Shown here: positions 1-7,956 of the stretch, piece by piece
Position numbering within the stretch: position 1 is the stretch's first letter
Layout of the letters: the number at the start of each line of letters is the position of its first letter
Source: JANOYY01 sp031418035
GTDB taxonomy: Bacteria; Actinomycetota; Acidimicrobiia; Acidimicrobiales; JANYDT01
Length of the DNA stretch: 23,813 nt
Direction of reading: 5' to 3'
Assembly (NCBI GenBank): GCA_031418035.1
Contig: JANOWU010000085.1
Span: 1 to 23,813 of the forward strand
Position numbers and translations under genes: made by a program
The notes under the pieces: model-generated
Database searches by the model: none
What the model was told of the DNA's origin: nothing
The model's input: only the letters and a program-made list of their open reading frames with translations

Positions 1-54
1 GTGGTGCGTTTGGGCTGGCCGAACGCACCACAAGCATCCCAAACGCACCACAAG
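1..54. repeat. Palindromic dispersed repeat, left copy (cut by window edge)
   Basis: Seen directly: one half-site GTGGTGCGTTTGGG at 1-14 is followed by two half-sites in the opposite orientation, CGAACGCACCACAAG at 20-34 and CCCAAACGCACCACAAG at 38-54. The same arrangement recurs at 5378-5434 with only a few differences. The element lies about 75 bp beyond the stop codon of the minus-strand cyclase gene and may continue to the left of the window. It can fold into a strong stem, so a REP-like, terminator-like or protein-binding role is possible; none is shown. Confidence 0.8.
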
Positions 55-128
55 CTAGGGAGGCAGCGAAGGACCGACAGCAAACGATCCCCGCGAAGCG
101 GTTTCGCACCGCGCGCAACGCGGCGCGG

Positions 129-3100
129 CTACTGGCTGGCTGCTATCCAGCGCGCCCGGCTCTCGTTGACTCGCGCTTCGAAGCCCGACGCTCCCATGCG
201 TCGAGCACTTGCCAAGGCGACGTCATAGCAGGCCTCGATTTCTTCCGCTGGCGCTGCGCGCCGTTCGAGGACGTGGCAGCGCAAGCGATGAATCTCCGCT
301 TCGGTCCACCGCTCTCCGGTCGCATTCATCGATTCGAGGCTGGCGGACATCATCGCCTCAGCCCGAGCGTGGTCACCTGCGGCCGACAGCGCGTCGGCGT
401 GAGCGGCGTGAACCCAAGGCAGGAGCACGAGGAGGCCAGCAAACCCGGAGAAGTCGGTGACCGCTTGACAAGCATCAGACGCCGAAGGGTCGCCAGCAGC
501 CGCCAACAAGAGCGCTCCATAGATTTCGGGGAGAACGCCCGGAATTGCTTCTCGTGCGCACAATTCCCGGCATTCGCTGAGGGTTCTCCCGGCATCCTCC
601 AAGTCGCCCCACAGAATTCGATGCAAGACGTCTTGTCCACGGGTGAACACCTCCGTGAACGGGTGTTTGAGGCTCTGGGCGAATGCTTGGCTCTCGCGCG
701 ACAGTTCGCGAGAGCGCGTCTCGTCGCCGAGAATCCACTCGAGGAGCACGAGGTACGTGCGCCCGATTGCTGCGGGATCAGTGCCGTACTGGAAGCGATG
801 ACTGGCGTGCGCGGTTCGGTCGTACATGTGAACGACCCGTTCGAAGTTCTCCTTGGCGTCGTCGAAATTTCCCAGGAAGAAATTCGAGATAGCGACGCAC
901 ATGCTTCCTTCGAGCAGCCAATCGTCATTTCGCGCTGACTTCGCGAGATCGAAAATGGTCGCTGAAAGTGCGAACGCCTCCTCGTGCCGCGCACGTGCAG
1001 CGGCAACACTCCAGAGGTTGATCAGCGCCGGCACCCTTTGGGGAACGTCGCCGACAACTTCGCACAATTCGTAGGCGCGCAGACATACCGCCTCGGCTTC
1101 GGGGGCACCGTAACCTTTGGCGTTGATCAGCGCCGGGCCGAGGGACATGACGACGTCGAGCTCGGCCACGGTGTGCTCTGGCGACTCGGGTAGACGTTGC
1201 ACCGCCGCGAGCGCGGCCCGCAGGAGATCAGTGGCCTCGACCTGTGCATTGCGGTGAAGGGCGCCTTGGCCAGCCCTCAGCCACAGACGCGCTGCTCGCT
1301 CGTGGTCGCCTGCCGCGTTGTAGTGATGAGCAATGATCGCATCGTCCACCGACCCATCGGCGGCCGCTGCGTCGCCGAGCGCAGTGGCAATCCGCATATG
1401 CAAGACACGTCGGTGACGCCGCAGTTGGAGACGCAGCGCTGCTTCGCGCAACAGCACGTGAACGAACTCATAGCGTGGACCGACACGGCGAACGAGGCCA
1501 CCTGCCTCGAGTTCGTCGAGGTCCCCGATCACGATCGCGTTCGGCCGGTCAAGGACAGTAGCGAGCAGGGCTGCACTCGTTGGTTGGCCGAAGGTTGCGA
1601 GTGCCTGAACAACCTCGCGCTGCTTTGTGAACTGATCCACACGAGCGACCAGAAGGTCGTGCAACGCGATGGGCACCCCGTCGTCCTCATCGCTGAGTTC
1701 GAGTGATCCCGATCCGTGCCCGATCACGACTTTGGTGAGTTCGTTGATGAAGAGTGGCACGCCATCGCTGCGCGCGATCACGGCATCTCGAACCGCAGTC
1801 CTCTGTTCGGGATCGTCGACAAGATGCTCGATCATCAACGCACAATCGTCGGCCGAGAGCGGAGCCACATGGAGCGATTGCAACTCGGCGGCTTCGAACG
1901 GGAGCGGCGTGCGCGACGTGAGCAGGAGGAGATAGCGACCGAGGGGCGAGCGGGTCGCGAGCCGATGTACCAACTCGAGCGTCGTGGCGTCGGCCCAGTG
2001 GAGGTCTTCGACGACGACGAGGAGTCGCTGCGAGGCAGCCAGCGAGTCGATCCAGTCGATCAACGACGCGAAGTGCTGTTCGCGTTTCTTCGCCGGCGAG
2101 ATCGCGCGCTGATCGTCATCGGATGTCGAGCGTTCGCCTATCAGTGCTTCGACGAGCCTTTGATCCTCGATCGCTCCGGCCGACCCAAAGGCCCGGATCG
2201 CCTCGGTGACGGGCCAAAGCGACTCGTTTGTTCGAAGCGACGCGCACTGTATGAGCAGAACGGTTGCGCCGTCATCGCGAGCCATGCGGGCAGCATGGCC
2301 GGCCAGGCTGGATTTCCCGATCCCAGCCTCACCGCGTAGGAGAACGACGGCACCGACGTGGCGAGCACGCGACCAGGCCGCGTCGATCGCGGTCCGCTCG
2401 TCATGTCGACCGACAAGCAGGTGCGACGCCCCGGACGCAACTTCGAATCGCCACGGGACATCGCGTTCGCCGACAACCCGGAACAGCCGGACCGGTCGGG
2501 CCACTCCCTTAAGCTGCGGTGAGCCGTGCTCCTCGACCTCGATGAAACCCTGCGCGAGTTCAAGGGTCGTCTCGCTGATGAGCACCTGCCCCGGCTTGGC
2601 CTCTGCTTGGATTCTTGCGGCCAGGTTCGGTGTCTCGCCGACGATGTCGTGCGATTCGACCTTGCGACCGCCACCCATGTCTGCGACGACGGCCAATCCT
2701 GTGTGAATACCGACGCGGATCGCAAGCAGTTCCGTCGCGACGTGACGGCCGGTGTGCTGACCGAGGGCGGCGACGGCAGAAACCATCTCCCGGCCAGCGA
2801 GGACACACCGAGCGGCATCGTCTTCATGGGCGGTGGGAAAGCCGAAGTAGGCCAGGATCCCATCACCGATGAAGTGCGCCACCGTCCCTCCGTAGGACTC
2901 GATAACCGCGGCACACACGGCCTGGTACTCGCGCAGGACCTCCCTGGTGTCTTCGGGGTCGAGCCGAGTCGCAAACTCCGTCGAGCCGACGATGTCGCAG
3001 AACAGGACCGTGAGGCGCCGGCGCGCCCCTTCATTCTCGATGGGCCGGGCGACAGGAAGATGCCCGATCGAGCCCGACTGCACGGGCTGCGCTGTCGGTG

Positions 3101-3350
3101 TCGGTGCACCGGCGTCGACCACATCTTCGCCGACGGCGGACTCCGGTGACTTGCGGCGTGAGCGGAACCGTGCAAACGCCACGATGGCCCGGGCGTCTTC
3201 GTTTTCGGGATCAAGCGCAACGGCGGACTCCGCGATCGCCACAGCACGTTCGGTGTTCCCGCGGTCGATCTCCCGGGTCGCCTGCTCGAGGAGCGCGTCG
3301 ATTTGCTCCTCACGGTCACGGGTACGGTTGTCGGGAGGGTCGTTTCGCAT
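129..3350 (-). CDS. Class III adenylate/guanylate cyclase domain fused to AAA ATPase and TPR repeats
   Basis: A large cytoplasmic signalling protein of about 1073 aa. A short TPR-like helical segment (residues about 12-65) precedes a class III cyclase homology domain (about 110-295). That domain carries both metal-binding aspartates, D119 in LFCDIVGST and D163 in IGDG, and the transition-state pair N242/R246. A predicted ATPase domain follows, with Walker A GEAGIGKS (340-347) and a Walker B LLVVVED (443-449). The remaining half is helical and resembles TPR/SARP-associated regions. The usual purine-selecting lysine, four residues before D163, appears to be His159, while the partner D235 is kept, so the product nucleotide or activity is uncertain. 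The ATG at 3350 was chosen because upstream codons would run antisense into the divergent oxidase gene and look non-coding; an AAGGTG lies about 13 nt upstream. It is divergent from the flavin oxidase gene. Family certain, substrate not. Confidence 0.9.
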   Translation of the reverse strand: MRNDPPDNRTRDREEQIDALLEQATREIDRGNTERAVAIAESAVALDPENEDARAIVAFARFRSRRKSPESAVGEDVVDAGAPTPTAQPVQSGSIGHLPVARPIENEGARRRLTVLFCDIVGSTEFATRLDPEDTREVLREYQAVCAAVIESYGGTVAHFIGDGILAYFGFPTAHEDDAARCVLAGREMVSAVAALGQHTGRHVATELLAIRVGIHTGLAVVADMGGGRKVESHDIVGETPNLAARIQAEAKPGQVLISETTLELAQGFIEVEEHGSPQLKGVARPVRLFRVVGERDVPWRFEVASGASHLLVGRHDERTAIDAAWSRARHVGAVVLLRGEAGIGKSSLAGHAARMARDDGATVLLIQCASLRTNESLWPVTEAIRAFGSAGAIEDQRLVEALIGERSTSDDDQRAISPAKKREQHFASLIDWIDSLAASQRLLVVVEDLHWADATTLELVHRLATRSPLGRYLLLLTSRTPLPFEAAELQSLHVAPLSADDCALMIEHLVDDPEQRTAVRDAVIARSDGVPLFINELTKVVIGHGSGSLELSDEDDGVPIALHDLLVARVDQFTKQREVVQALATFGQPTSAALLATVLDRPNAIVIGDLDELEAGGLVRRVGPRYEFVHVLLREAALRLQLRRHRRVLHMRIATALGDAAAADGSVDDAIIAHHYNAAGDHERAARLWLRAGQGALHRNAQVEATDLLRAALAAVQRLPESPEHTVAELDVVMSLGPALINAKGYGAPEAEAVCLRAYELCEVVGDVPQRVPALINLWSVAAARARHEEAFALSATIFDLAKSARNDDWLLEGSMCVAISNFFLGNFDDAKENFERVVHMYDRTAHASHRFQYGTDPAAIGRTYLVLLEWILGDETRSRELSRESQAFAQSLKHPFTEVFTRGQDVLHRILWGDLEDAGRTLSECRELCAREAIPGVLPEIYGALLLAAAGDPSASDACQAVTDFSGFAGLLVLLPWVHAAHADALSAAGDHARAEAMMSASLESMNATGERWTEAEIHRLRCHVLERRAAPAEEIEACYDVALASARRMGASGFEARVNESRARWIAASQ

Positions 3351-3414
3351 GCTCGTTGTACGCACCTTAGTTGCGCTTTGAACAAACGGGCAGGTAGGCG
3401 CCTCGTCCCGGACG

Positions 3415-3431
3415 TTTTCCCCTCGGGAAAA
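3415..3431. promoter_or_regulatory. Perfect inverted repeat in divergent intergenic region
   Basis: TTTTCCC at 3415-3421 and GGGAAAA at 3425-3431 form a perfect 7-bp dyad with a 3-nt centre. It lies between the divergent cyclase (start 3350) and flavin oxidase (start 3478) genes. No T-tract follows, so an operator is more likely than a terminator. A TATATT at 3446-3451 could be the -10 box of the oxidase gene, and GGAG at 3468-3471 is its ribosome binding site. Confidence 0.4.
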
Positions 3432-3477
3432 ATCCCCACCTGCGATATATTGACGCAACTTACCGACGGAGCTGAAG

Positions 3478-5301
3478 ATGAATTGGTTCAGAACGCTGCT
3501 CGACCGCCTCGTTTCACGACCGCGTCGACCTGTGGCGGGTGTCGAGCAACCCTCGACGACGCAGGCTCCCCTAGGCGCACCTTTGGCCCCGCTTCCGAAA
3601 TTCAAAGGACCTGTCTATTTGCGCGACGGCTCCGAGGAGTACACGGCCCACGCGTATCAGTACGCCACGACATCGTTCGCCGAGGGCACATTGGCGCCGG
3701 CGGTCATCGTGTACGTCGCCGGCGACGACGACATCGTGCTCGCGATTCAGTACGCGCGTGACAACAATCTTGGCGTTGCCGTGCGCTCGGGCGGACACCA
3801 GTACATCGGCGCGTCCTCGACCAACGGGAACAACATACAGATCGATCTGAGTGGACGCGAGGCAGCAGATCGCGCGACGTATCCGTACAGTCAATGGTCA
3901 GTCGACGCCGATGAAGGCTCGGTGTCGCTCGGGGCTGCGCTCGACGTCGACGACGTGTGTTCGATCGAGATCGCGCACGAGTTCTTCTTTCCCCACGGCG
4001 AGTGTTGCGGCGTGCACGTCGGCGGCCATTCGCAAACAGGGGGGTGGTCGCTTCTCAGTCGTTCATTCGGTCTCATGATCGACCACCTTCTTCGTTTCGA
4101 CATCATTCTGGCCGACGGAACGAAGCGCACCGTCAAGCGCGACAGCGATGATCCGATCGACAAGGACCTGTGGTTCGCGGTCCTGGGTGGCAGTCCGGGC
4201 AACTTCGGCGTCGTTACCAATATCACCGTGAAGTATCTAAAGGATGCGGACCACCCCAAAGCCCGTGGCTTCAAGATGGGGTGGTTCTTTCGCCATGAGA
4301 CGCTCGCACAGCTGGTGCAAATCATCAACGAGATCAATGACGACCCGAACGCCGACCCCGATTTCGCTCTCACCGTCTTCGCTCTAGGCGAGGAGTACGA
4401 CGCAGAGGTTCCGAGCTTTCTCCCGGAGACCTTTGACAACGAGATGATGAAGAAGTACCCGAACCTCGTGGGCAAAGACAAATTCCACTGGGTCGTGCCG
4501 ACCATGGTCGTCGTCGGCGCATGGACCAACACCAGGGGTCCGGACCAAGACGACTCCATGGTCGATGCCGTCTTCGAACGCTTCAGACAAGTACACGGAA
4601 TGCTCGACTTGAGACTCATGGACATGGTGTTCCCCGGGGCATTCATGGATGGCAAACAGCGGACACCCCTCTCCAAGATCATGAAGGCGATCACGTTCGA
4701 GAATCCGCGCGAATTCAATTTGTCCTGCAAGAAACTGCTCTGGATAGGGAAGAACACGGCAACGATGTCGCAGAAGAACGAGCTTGGCGTCACCTTCGCT
4801 GAGTGGCTGTCCAACAAGGTGTACGAGGTCGAGAGACTCAAGAACGAATTCGAGTTTTATGGCATGAAGGCTGCCATTCAGGTCGGCATGCTTGGAGGGC
4901 CCGGCCTCGCCAATGCTCCGATCGCCACGGCAATGGGACAGCGCGACGGTATCTACTGGCTCGCGTTCGACATCTTTTATGACCCCGGTGTTTCCGGCAC
5001 TCTCGAAAAAACGACCGCGTTCACGAATGCCCTTGCCGCCGACGTCGTGAGCAACAAGCTCAACTTCTGGGACGACGCGCGGGAACGTCGACTGATGTTG
5101 GGGCCGACGCTGCTAAACGACGAGCAGCCCATTCTCGATGACCTGTGGGCTCTTTTTTACGATGACCGCGAGGTCTACGAGCGCCTCCTGCGAATCAAGC
5201 AGGCGTTCGACCCGCATCATGTGTTTACGGCGAACTTGTTCGGCGTGGGTGCAACGAGTTGCCAGCGTTTCGCGGCGACTCACGCCGCCGATCGCACGTA
5301 G
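3478..5301 (+). CDS. FAD-linked oxidase, berberine bridge enzyme (BBE)-like
   Basis: A 607 aa flavoprotein oxidase. The FAD_binding_4 (PCMH-type) domain spans about residues 70-255 and contains RSGGHQY, in which His107 is the expected 8-alpha-histidyl FAD attachment site. Cys176 lies eight residues before the GGH of VGGHSQTGG, the position of the second (6-S-cysteinyl) FAD bond in bicovalent BBE-like enzymes, so double flavinylation is predicted. The C-terminus has the BBE motif (YERLLRIKQAFDPHHVF, near residue 580). Such enzymes oxidise sugars, alcohols or alkaloid-type substrates with O2; the substrate here cannot be read. There is no clear signal peptide: the N-terminus is basic (residues 1-20) and then Pro/Ala rich. 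The ATG has GGAG six bases upstream. It is divergent from the cyclase gene and followed by the palindromic repeat array. Confidence 0.88.
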   Translation: MNWFRTLLDRLVSRPRRPVAGVEQPSTTQAPLGAPLAPLPKFKGPVYLRDGSEEYTAHAYQYATTSFAEGTLAPAVIVYVAGDDDIVLAIQYARDNNLGVAVRSGGHQYIGASSTNGNNIQIDLSGREAADRATYPYSQWSVDADEGSVSLGAALDVDDVCSIEIAHEFFFPHGECCGVHVGGHSQTGGWSLLSRSFGLMIDHLLRFDIILADGTKRTVKRDSDDPIDKDLWFAVLGGSPGNFGVVTNITVKYLKDADHPKARGFKMGWFFRHETLAQLVQIINEINDDPNADPDFALTVFALGEEYDAEVPSFLPETFDNEMMKKYPNLVGKDKFHWVVPTMVVVGAWTNTRGPDQDDSMVDAVFERFRQVHGMLDLRLMDMVFPGAFMDGKQRTPLSKIMKAITFENPREFNLSCKKLLWIGKNTATMSQKNELGVTFAEWLSNKVYEVERLKNEFEFYGMKAAIQVGMLGGPGLANAPIATAMGQRDGIYWLAFDIFYDPGVSGTLEKTTAFTNALAADVVSNKLNFWDDARERRLMLGPTLLNDEQPILDDLWALFYDDREVYERLLRIKQAFDPHHVFTANLFGVGATSCQRFAATHAADRT

Positions 5302-5340
5302 TCGAGCCAGCAGGTCTGCCCACCCCGCGCGCACGGTGCG

Positions 5341-5434
5341 CTTGTGGTGTGGTCGCGCTTGTGGTGCGTTCGGACACCTTGTGGTGCGTTTGGGCAGGCG
5401 GAACGCACCACAAGCATCCCGAACGCACCACAAG
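5341..5434. repeat. Palindromic dispersed repeat, right copy with extra half-sites
   Basis: Seen directly: a degenerate half-site at 5341-5350, then CTTGTGGTGCGTTCGG at 5358-5373 and CTTGTGGTGCGTTTGG at 5378-5393. Two copies in reverse orientation follow, at 5400-5414 and 5419-5434. The 5381-5434 part matches 1-54 almost base for base. It begins about 40 bp after the oxidase stop codon, mirroring the left copy after the cyclase stop. The rest of the 5302-5621 gap holds only the promoter described separately. Confidence 0.85.
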
Positions 5435-5544
5435 CTATGAAGGTCGAGCGCTGATCGACAGCACGACCAAGGGGATTGGGTCTGTTTCGAGGGGGAAGGG
5501 TAAACGGCGCGACACCAGCTGAACAGAAGGACGGAAAAAGCCTC

Positions 5545-5569
5545 GTTTGCACACGAGTGAACGGGGTAA
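5545..5569 (+). promoter_or_regulatory. SigB/SigF-type promoter upstream of GlsB-like gene
   Basis: GTTT at 5545-5548, a 15-bp spacer and GGGTAA at 5564-5569 fit the GTTT-N(15-17)-GGGTAT consensus known for actinobacterial SigF and the related SigB. The site is 53 bp before the start of a GlsB-type stress gene. Two more boxes of the same form occur at 6680 and 23576. Confidence 0.55.
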
Positions 5570-5621
5570 AGGGGGATACCACGGCGCCACAAGGGCGTCG
5601 CAACAACAGAGAGAGACATCC

Positions 5622-5897
5622 ATGATTGGTTTCATCCTCGGCATGATCATTGTCGGCCTCATCGCAGGCTTTCTTGCGCGGGCGCTCGTTCCAGGACGAG
5701 ATCCCATGTCGGTCGTTGCCACGATCGTGCTCGGCGTCATTGGCTCGTTCGTCGGTGGCTTTCTTGCGGATGTGCTGTTTCGCAACGATGCGCAGGACCG
5801 GGGCATTAATGCAGCCGGGCTTGTCGGGTCGGTGATCGGCGCGGTGATTGCGCTCTTGGTGTACCGCTCCATGAACAACCGGCAAGTACACCGCTAG
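5622..5897 (+). CDS. GlsB/YeaQ/YmgE family small membrane protein
   Basis: A 91 aa integral membrane protein of the transglycosylase-associated (Transgly_assoc) family. Three hydrophobic segments are visible, about residues 3-22, 31-53 and 61-78. Between the first two lies the family-typical Gly-rich pattern GFLARALVPGRDP followed by LGVIGSFVGG. Members are small stress-induced envelope proteins with no known catalytic activity. The ATG at 5622 begins directly with the first membrane helix; GAGAG about 8 nt upstream is a weak ribosome binding site, and upstream in-frame codons do not look like a leader. It lies behind a SigF-like promoter and 56 bp ahead of a lipoprotein gene in the same direction, with which it may be co-transcribed. 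Confidence 0.85.
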   Translation: MIGFILGMIIVGLIAGFLARALVPGRDPMSVVATIVLGVIGSFVGGFLADVLFRNDAQDRGINAAGLVGSVIGAVIALLVYRSMNNRQVHR

Positions 5898-5953
5898 CGC
5901 GGGCGAACTACCACGATCACCGATTTCCCTCTCCCAACAAAGGACACATACTC

Positions 5954-6436
5954 ATGACTCACAATGCCCACCACCGACGAGTTCGGCGGTTCCTCGGAAC
6001 CGCTGCCCTCATGATCGCTATCCCTCTCACACTCGTTGCTTGTAGCAGCGACGACAACGCCGAAGTCAGCGCAGCTGTCTCGGATGCGGCGTCAGATGCG
6101 GGAGATGCTGTCGAATCCGCAGCGGCCGACGTTTCCACCGCAGTCGACTCAATGGCCGATGACAACGCCGACGAAGGCCCCGCGCGGGACCTCGCCACGC
6201 AGGTCAAGGCCAAGCTTGACTCTATGGAGAGTCCCGGCGAGCCCCTGATCACCAATATCAATGAAGCAACGGCTGGCATCGTCTCTGCTCCCAACGCGGT
6301 CACCGGACTTGATGACGGTGACAATGATGGGAAGGATGACGACGCCAAGTTCACCATCGAAAGCGAAGGCGGCGATGACAAGGCGTGCGTGCAGAGCCAA
6401 GATGGCGTTTGGGAAGTTACCGACGACGAATGCTGA
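5954..6436 (+). CDS. Putative lipoprotein, Ala/Asp-rich, function unknown
   Basis: A 160 aa predicted lipoprotein. A basic n-region (residues 1-12), a hydrophobic core (14-28) and a lipobox LVAC ending at Cys30 form a signal peptidase II site; the mature protein begins CSSDD. Residues about 33-75 are an Ala/Asp/Ser-rich helical stretch that could act as a surface spacer. The C-terminal part contains an acidic DDGDNDGKDDD segment and ends with two cysteines (CVQSQDG...DDEC) that could form a disulfide outside the membrane. AAAGGA at 5939-5944 is a good ribosome binding site. I do not recognise the family. It follows the GlsB-like gene and is closed by a terminator. Confidence 0.75.
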   Translation: MTHNAHHRRVRRFLGTAALMIAIPLTLVACSSDDNAEVSAAVSDAASDAGDAVESAAADVSTAVDSMADDNADEGPARDLATQVKAKLDSMESPGEPLITNINEATAGIVSAPNAVTGLDDGDNDGKDDDAKFTIESEGGDDKACVQSQDGVWEVTDDEC

Positions 6437-6483
6437 GCCGCTGGAACAAAGGTCCTAGTAACAGCTAGGTCCTACTGCAGGAC

Positions 6484-6524
6484 GAGCCGTCACCTTCTCT
6501 TCACGGGTGGCGGCTCGCTTCTTT
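6484..6524 (+). terminator. Rho-independent terminator after the lipoprotein gene
   Basis: GAGCCGTCACC at 6484-6494 pairs with GGTGGCGGCTC at 6506-6516, giving an 11-bp stem with one G-T pair. It is followed by the T-rich GCTTCTTT at 6517-6524 and lies 48 bp after the lipoprotein stop. Confidence 0.75.
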
Positions 6525-6679
6525 CCCGCACTGTCGTGGAGAGTAGGCACATGCGCGTTGCGCACCAATGTTTTCGTTCGGCCGGGTCCGGCGTCGATTG
6601 TGGTGGATGACGTCGACTGACGGTGGCCGATAAGCGACCACCCACTGATGCTCGACGCTCGGAGCAATCCTGTTTCGAT

Positions 6680-6704
6680 GTTTGCGCCATGGTGAAGCGG
6701 GTAG
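6680..6704 (+). promoter_or_regulatory. SigB/SigF-type promoter upstream of ferritin-like gene
   Basis: GTTT at 6680-6683, 15-bp spacer, GGGTAG at 6699-6704. The predicted transcription start is at about 6711, only a few bases before the ATG at 6714, so the mRNA would be leaderless or nearly so. The stretch between the terminator (6524) and this box holds nothing else I can support. Confidence 0.5.
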
Positions 6705-6713
6705 ACGGAGACC

Positions 6714-7250
6714 ATGAATGACTTCGTTCTCAACATGTCCGCAATCCAAAGCAGAGCCCGCGAGAATCTCGATCAAGGGCCGCTGACCGAAGCGTACGGG
6801 GCTGATCGAGAACGAGTCGTCGAAATTCTCAACGATGCTCTTGCTACCGAACTCGTGTGCGTCCTGCGCTATCGATCACACCATTTTCTGGCCACTGGAC
6901 TCGCCGCCAAGTCAGTAGCCGAGGAATTTCTCGAACACGCAGAAGAAGAGCAAGAGCACGCGGATCGAATCGCTGCCCGCATCGTGCAGCTGCAAGGCCA
7001 GCCGAACTTCGATCCCGCCTCCCTGGTGCAGCGGTCCCACTCGCAGTACGAAAATGGTGCGTCACTTGTCGATCTGCTTCGGGAGGATCTCGTGGCGGAA
7101 AGAATCGCAATCGAGGTATACACCGAGATCGCCCGTTGGTTGGGCGATGCCGACCCCACCACCCGGACGTTGATCGAGCAGATCCTTGCCGTGGAAGAGG
7201 AACATGCCGACGACCTGTTGAGCCTCCTTGGGGCCCACAGCGAGGCATAG
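6714..7250 (+). CDS. Ferritin-like / bacterioferritin-type diiron protein
   Basis: A 178 aa four-helix-bundle protein. All six ferroxidase-type ligands are visible in order: E46, E79 and H82 (ExxH), E129, E161 and H164 (ExxH). This is the E, ExxH, E, ExxH pattern of bacterioferritins and related ferritin-like proteins. It is somewhat longer than the usual 155-160 aa because of about 30 extra N-terminal residues. The likely role is iron oxidation/storage or peroxide protection in the cytoplasm; there is no obvious haem-ligand Met in the usual position to confirm true Bfr. The ATG at 6714 directly follows GGAG with only 3 nt spacing and lies just downstream of a SigF-like -10 box, so initiation may be leaderless. 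Met8 (6735) is an alternative start. It is convergent with the AhpD-like gene. Confidence 0.83.
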   Translation: MNDFVLNMSAIQSRARENLDQGPLTEAYGADRERVVEILNDALATELVCVLRYRSHHFLATGLAAKSVAEEFLEHAEEEQEHADRIAARIVQLQGQPNFDPASLVQRSHSQYENGASLVDLLREDLVAERIAIEVYTEIARWLGDADPTTRTLIEQILAVEEEHADDLLSLLGAHSEA

Positions 7251-7289
7251 TTTTGCGAACGCAAGCCGCACCCCGCGGCCGGGAAGGTT

Positions 7290-7312
7290 GACGGCAGGCT
7301 TGGCCCGCCGTC
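7290..7312. terminator. Hairpin between convergent genes, possible bidirectional terminator
   Basis: GACGGC at 7290-7295 pairs with GCCGTC at 7307-7312, and inner GGC/GCC pairs extend the stem after one mismatch. It lies 40 bp past the ferritin-like stop and about 30 bp past the AhpD-like stop on the other strand. There is no T-tract, so its efficiency is uncertain. Confidence 0.4.
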
Positions 7313-7343
7313 CAAGTTCTCCGGTCACGTCGTGTTGTTCAAT

Positions 7344-7910
7344 TCAGTAGTCGCTGAAGCGTGGCGCTTCGTGTTCTCTCTGCACTCCCGCGACGTTGGC
7401 GCTGAAGCTTATGGCGTGATACCAGCCGCAAAGCATCGTGAGGTCGAGGATTTGGGCTTCGTTGAAAATCGTGGCGAGTTTTGCGTACAGGTCTGCGCTG
7501 ATGGTTCCGGTGTCGTGCATGGCGTCAACCGCGTCAATGAGTAAACGATCGGACTCTTCCGTCCAACACGCATCACTTGCGAGGCCCGAGGCGATCGATG
7601 AGACTTGTTCACGCGACAAACCTGCGCGGTCGGCGAAAAATGCGATGTGAACGCCCCACTCGTATTCGCAATCGCAGCGAGCGCACGTCCGGTCGATCAC
7701 AATCTCCCGGTCCCGTAGCGACAACGAAAGCTCTTTGCTCAATTCGTATCTGCCCCACGAACCCATCGCTCGCGCCATCGAAGGGTTCTTCGCAAAGGTC
7801 CGAAAGAGAAGTATGGGCGGGATGCCTGGTGGCATCATCGCTTCGAGGCGGGTTGCGACGTCGGGTTCATAGGGTGGGTTGAGGGGCTGTATGCGCGGCA
7901 GTTCGTTCAC
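7344..7910 (-). CDS. Carboxymuconolactone decarboxylase / AhpD-like family protein
   Basis: A 188 aa all-helical protein of the CMD/AhpD superfamily. The signature segment RCDCEYEWGVHIAFFADRAG (about residues 78-97) has the CEYEW...H arrangement common in actinobacterial members that act as peroxidase-like or lactone-processing enzymes; the CDC pair may be redox active. The substrate is unknown. The start was set at the GTG at 7910, because GGAAG lies about six bases upstream on this strand and because longer versions would overlap the divergent HxlR gene and look non-coding. Divergent pairing with an HxlR regulator and two matching dyads between the genes suggest repression by that regulator, often in response to reactive electrophiles or oxidants. 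Confidence 0.82.
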   Translation of the reverse strand: MNELPRIQPLNPPYEPDVATRLEAMMPPGIPPILLFRTFAKNPSMARAMGSWGRYELSKELSLSLRDREIVIDRTCARCDCEYEWGVHIAFFADRAGLSREQVSSIASGLASDACWTEESDRLLIDAVDAMHDTGTISADLYAKLATIFNEAQILDLTMLCGWYHAISFSANVAGVQREHEAPRFSDY

Positions 7911-7923
7911 GTTCTTCCAATCT

Positions 7924-7940
7924 GTTTCGAATTTCGAAAC
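7924..7940. promoter_or_regulatory. HxlR operator candidate 1
   Basis: A perfect 17-bp palindrome, GTTTCGAA-T-TTCGAAAC. It lies 14 bp upstream of the AhpD-like GTG and shares the GTTTC-N7-GAAAC form with the second site 33 bp away. Confidence 0.65.
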
Positions 7941-7956
7941 ACAGGTGCATGGTACC

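Noticed and set aside
3351..3605. N-terminal extension of the cyclase protein on the minus strand
   Set aside because: It is antisense to the start of the flavin oxidase gene, has no domain likeness and would cover the shared promoter region.
1..5434. CRISPR-like array from the GTGGTGCGTT repeats
   Set aside because: Half-sites are in both orientations with 3-7 bp between them and there are no spacers of 25-40 bp.
5484..5503. GTTT followed by GGGTAA upstream of the GlsB-like gene
   Set aside because: The spacer is only 10 bp, too short for a SigB/SigF promoter; the pair at 5545-5569 has the proper 15 bp.
6455..6736. 93-codon minus-strand frame across the terminator region
   Set aside because: It spans a terminator hairpin and a promoter, has no ribosome binding site and no recognisable domain.
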